A stretch of DNA of 64,000 nt, taken from contig CAVSMB010000013.1 in assembly GCA_963728925.1 (NCBI GenBank), forward strand, positions 62,001 to 126,000, read 5' to 3'. The notes under the pieces were generated by a model. It saw only the letters and a program-made list of their open reading frames with translations. It was not told the DNA's origin and ran no database searches. This DNA comes from JBBPZA01 sp963728925 (GTDB taxonomy: Bacteria > Actinomycetota > Thermoleophilia > Solirubrobacterales > Solirubrobacteraceae). Positions 61,391-64,000 of this stretch are shown here, piece after piece (the stretch's first letter is position 1; each line of letters opens with the position of its first letter). The position numbers and the translations under genes are program-made.

Positions 61391-61930
61391 TCAGCCCGTG
61401 AAGGGTGGAGGACGACGGGGTGGAGGTCGCGACGTTTCCAGGCGCGCGAAGAAGATGTCGGTGCCGCCGCGGGTGGCCTGTGGCTTCCCTTGGGCGAACA
61501 CGGCCGCGAGCCCACGCGGAAGCCCGGCCAGTCCCTGGTAGTCGCCGAGGAACCGGCCGGCGACCCCGATCGAGTCGGTGGGAGAGGCCGTCAGGGCGTC
61601 GAAGGGACCGGCCACGTGCCGCTGGCGCCACGACGCGCCGCCGTTGCCCGAGCGCGCGAACCACACGTCGGTCGTGAGTCGGCCGTCCCCGCGGCGGTCG
61701 TTGCGCAGGTCGTCCCAGGTCACCCCGAGCGTGCCGTCGCCGGCCACGGCGAGCGAGGGCAGGAAGGCCTGCGTGCGGACCGAGGCGAGCGCTCTGGGCG
61801 CGGACCACGTCCGGCCACCGGTCCGCGACCTGGAGAAGAGGATCTGGGACGAGCTCTTCGACTTGATCACGTTCCACGCGACGTAGATCGAGCCGTCCGG
61901 ACCGACGTCGGCGCGAACCTGTCCCGCTCC
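61391..61930 (-). pseudogene. Sialidase/BNR-repeat protein, 5'-truncated at the selenocysteine tRNA
   Basis: Asp-box-like repeats SRTGGRTWSAP and SGNGGASWRQ, with LPSLAVAGDGTLGVTWDDL and GVAGRFLGDYQGLAGLP, belong to secreted BNR/sialidase-like proteins. The homologous region starts at VRADVGPDGSIYVAW, right at the 3' end of the tRNA. No start codon or signal peptide remains. The C-terminus is proline-rich (SRPPPRRPPPFTG). Confidence 0.75.
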
Positions 61931-61931
61931 A

Positions 61932-62024
61932 CGGAGCGGCGATGGAATCGAACCATCCCGCGACGGGGCTGCCGCCGCCTGCCGGCTTTGAAGGCCGGAT
62001 GGGCCACCAGACCCCTGCCGCTCC
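61932..62024 (-). tRNA. selC: tRNA-Sec (anticodon TCA)
   Basis: 93 nt on the minus strand. The acceptor stem is 8 bp (GGAGCGGC/GCCGCTCC) as in tRNA-Sec. The anticodon arm CCGGC-CTTCAAA-GCCGG has anticodon TCA. A long variable arm follows, and the T arm is GATGG-TTCGATT-CCATC with discriminator G. This directly shows that the organism can decode UGA as selenocysteine, provided SelA, SelB and SelD are present elsewhere. Confidence 0.95.
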
Positions 62025-62116
62025 GCGGCCGAGTATGGCGGGCGAGCCGTGCCGACGGGCGGTTCGCCCGCGGCGCGCACGGGGCATGCTCTCAAGCCAC
62101 GAACGAGGAGAGCGCC

Positions 62117-63313
62117 GTGACCGCGACCGTCCCCACCCCGGAGTCCCGCGTGCCCGTCCCGCGCGATCGGGACGACGACTTCAGCGAGCAGGCCATCCAG
62201 GCACGTCTCGCCTTCCTGCGCGAGCGCACGGCCGGGGAGCTCGAGCACGTCGCCAGCTACTCCTTCGACCCCGCGGTCGCGAAGGGCAACATCGAGCACT
62301 TCACGGGGGTCGCCCAGGTTCCGCTCGGCGTCGCCGGGCCGCTGGTGGTGAACGGCGAGCACGCGCGGGGCACGTTCTACGTCCCGATGGCGACTGCCGA
62401 GGGCACGCTGGTGGCGAGCTACAACCGGGGGATGCGCCTGCTGCACGAGGCCGGCGGGGTCACCACGACGATCCTCGACGACCACATGCAGCGCGCGCCG
62501 GCCTTCCTGTTCCCGAGCGCCCGCGAGGCGCGCGCCTTCGGCCAATGGCTGACCGAGCACTTCGACGAGGTCCGCGAGGCCGCCGAGGCGACGACGCGCT
62601 CGGGCCGGCTGCAGGACATCGAGCAGTACTCGGCCAGCCGCATCCTCTTCACGCGCTTCAACTACACGACCGGCGACGCCGCCGGCCAGAACCTGACCGG
62701 CAAGGCGACCCAGGCCGCGTGCCAGTGGATCAACGCGACCTATCCGGGCATCGAGCACCACTTCCTCGAGTCCAACTTCGCGACGGACAAGAAGAGCTCG
62801 CAGGTCAACATGCTGCACACGCGCGGCAAGCGCGTGGTCGCCGAGGCGACGATCCCCGACGAGCTCTTGCGGCGAGTCATGCGCTCGAGCAGCGAGATCA
62901 TGTTTCGCGGGCGACAGGTCTCCAACCTCGGCGGCTTCATGTCGGGCGTCAACAACAACGGCGCGCACTCGGCCAACGGGATCACGGCGATGTTCATCGC
63001 GACCGGCCAGGACGCGGCGAACGTCGCCGAGTCCTCGGCCGCCTTCGTCCACGCCGAGCTTCGGCCCAACAGGGACTACTACTACTCGGTGACCATCCCG
63101 TCGCTGATCGTCGCCACCTACGGCGGGGGCACCGGCCTCGCCACCCAGCGCGAGTGCCTCGAGCTGCTGGACTGCTACGGGAAGGGGAAGGTGCGCAAGT
63201 TCGCCGAGATCGTGGCGGCGACGGTCCTGTGCGGCGAGCTGTCGCTGGGCTCGGCGATCGTCAGCGAGGAGTGGGTCCAGGCGCACGACCTCCACGGCCG
63301 GAACCGGCCGTGA
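62117..63313 (+). CDS. Class I hydroxymethylglutaryl-CoA reductase
   Basis: 398 aa soluble catalytic domain. ENVIGYMxxPVGVAGP-like GVAQVPLGVAGPLVV, catalytic Glu in ATAEGTLVAS, Lys in FATDKKSSQVN, Asp in IATGQDAANVAES, GGGTGLATQRECL. The final His may be in QAHDLHG. It makes mevalonate from HMG-CoA with NADPH. The sequence is closer to the class I (eukaryote/archaea) type than to Pseudomonas class II. GTG start with GAGGAGAG upstream. No other mevalonate genes are in view. Confidence 0.93.
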   Translation: MTATVPTPESRVPVPRDRDDDFSEQAIQARLAFLRERTAGELEHVASYSFDPAVAKGNIEHFTGVAQVPLGVAGPLVVNGEHARGTFYVPMATAEGTLVASYNRGMRLLHEAGGVTTTILDDHMQRAPAFLFPSAREARAFGQWLTEHFDEVREAAEATTRSGRLQDIEQYSASRILFTRFNYTTGDAAGQNLTGKATQAACQWINATYPGIEHHFLESNFATDKKSSQVNMLHTRGKRVVAEATIPDELLRRVMRSSSEIMFRGRQVSNLGGFMSGVNNNGAHSANGITAMFIATGQDAANVAESSAAFVHAELRPNRDYYYSVTIPSLIVATYGGGTGLATQRECLELLDCYGKGKVRKFAEIVAATVLCGELSLGSAIVSEEWVQAHDLHGRNRP

Positions 63314-63323
63314 GGGGCCGCGG

Positions 63324-64000
63324 TCAGCCGGTCGGGATCGGGCGCACGATGATGATGCTCTCGCCCGGGCAGTTGCGCAGGCGCACCTTGACCGGCGCGC
63401 CGCTGAGCACTCGCACCGGCGCGCTACAGGTCACCCGCGCCCGGGTGGCGTCGACGACCACCGACTTGATGTTCGTCGCCCGAACGTCGAGCTGGAACTG
63501 AAGCCGAGTCCGTGGCGCGCGTCCCCACGACGTCTGCTCGCGGGCGAACGACCGCGGCCCGAGGTTACCGCCGGTCAGCACGCCGGAGCCCGTCGAGCGG
63601 CGGGCACGTGGCTCGCCGGTGCCGAACCCGTGCGAGCGGACGTCGATCGTCCCTGGCGCGCTGCCGTTGCGCAGCCGGATCCTCGACAGCCAGTACGCGT
63701 GGTCGCTCTCGAAGCGCACGCGCGGGAACTCGAGCGCCGGGTTGCGGACGTAGGTGACGCGCGGCGGGTCGCGGACGACGCGCGCGGCGCCGAGGAAGCG
63801 GGCGGCAGGAGCGAACTGGTCGTTGACGGCGAGCCCGAGGTGGTTGGGGGTCGGCACGGGCAGCGGCGGGAACGGCGCGAAGGCGTCGAGCTCGTAGCGG
63901 TAGCCCAAGGAGCGCAGCGCGTCAGCGGCCGGGCGGTAGACCGCCGGGGGCACGAGCTCGTCGGTCGTGGTGTTCCACATGAGCACCGGGACCCAGCGCA
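63324..64000 (-). CDS. Alpha/beta-hydrolase-like secreted protein, C-terminal part (runs off the right edge)
   Basis: The frame is open to the window edge. VPVLMWNTTTDELVP contains the Asp and PTPNHLGLAVNDQF the His expected of a Ser-His-Asp hydrolase. A beta-rich C-terminal domain follows (RVRFESDHAYWLSRIRLRNG). The nucleophile Ser lies outside the window. Probably an esterase, lipase or peptidase. Confidence 0.65.
   Translation of the reverse strand, partial: RWVPVLMWNTTTDELVPPAVYRPAADALRSLGYRYELDAFAPFPPLPVPTPNHLGLAVNDQFAPAARFLGAARVVRDPPRVTYVRNPALEFPRVRFESDHAYWLSRIRLRNGSAPGTIDVRSHGFGTGEPRARRSTGSGVLTGGNLGPRSFAREQTSWGRAPRTRLQFQLDVRATNIKSVVVDATRARVTCSAPVRVLSGAPVKVRLRNCPGESIIIVRPIPTG

Overview
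The window is GC-rich throughout (roughly 70 percent GC by eye) and reads as an actinobacterial chromosome, most likely Thermoleophilia (Solirubrobacter/Conexibacter-like). The support is the gene content: an allene-oxide-cyclase-like secreted protein, DUF6062 and DUF6510 proteins, a BldC-like regulator, MerR proteins with a degenerate B12-binding-like domain, a lineage-typical cyclase sensor domain, and many GTG starts. The lineage assignment is an inference.

The main discovery is a fluoride-response island at about 6.2-28.5 kb, with five copies of the fluoride (crcB-motif) riboswitch at 14503-14580 (-), 15857-15906 (+), 24323-24374 (-), 24611-24660 (+) and 26403-26468 (-). The pseudoknot pairing covaries between copies. 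Switch D precedes an operon for a hydrogenase-4/complex-I-like membrane complex (a hyfC-hyfE fusion, hyfF, hyfG, a ferredoxin-hyfI fusion, hyfB), then uspA and inorganic pyrophosphatase. The catalytic subunits have lost the NiFe cysteines and the proximal Fe-S ligands, while the ion-translocating residues of the membrane arm remain. Switch C precedes a seven-gene unit: two MutS-like ATPases, a dynamin-like GTPase, a DUF6062 protein, an MFS transporter and an enolase remnant. Switch A leads a NUDIX gene, B an uncharacterised membrane protein, and E a COG4280-like membrane protein with a 56-aa partner. Enolase and pyrophosphatase, the classical fluoride-sensitive enzymes, are both encoded here and both broken. 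The right edge of the island is an in-frame fusion of a Usp fragment to a secreted allene-oxide-cyclase-like protein.

The left edge (1-5983) is a nest of mobile DNA. An ISL3-family transposase gene is split by a small serine-recombinase element (with DUF6788 and DUF5372 genes) and again by a group II intron encoding a reverse transcriptase/maturase.

From 28.9 to 43 kb the chromosome is mostly ordinary: methyltransferase, fumarase, HD-GYP protein, a MerR/PAS/MerR cluster, isoleucyl-tRNA synthetase, thioredoxin, dolichol-phosphate-mannose-synthase-like glycosyltransferase and a threonine-dehydratase-like enzyme. Decayed genes lie between them. From 43 to 52.2 kb is a second accessory stretch: integrase remnant, a glycoside hydrolase cut by an IS3 element, an IS5 element with perfect terminal repeats, a frameshifted beta-lactamase-like serine hydrolase, an HU gene that appears to start at ATA, and a VirD4/TraG-like C-terminal remnant.

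From 52.3 kb to the end the chromosome resumes: PolX, glycosyltransferase, DUF554 protein, trehalose-phosphatase, two half-size TauE/SafE permeases, aldose epimerase, a sulfite-oxidase-like/flavoreductase/DUF6510 operon, a selenocysteine tRNA abutting a truncated sialidase, a class I HMG-CoA reductase, and the C-terminus of an alpha/beta-hydrolase-like protein. Several genes carry single-base frameshifts. The long housekeeping genes are intact, so genuine decay seems more likely than pervasive sequence error, but this cannot be settled from one sequence.
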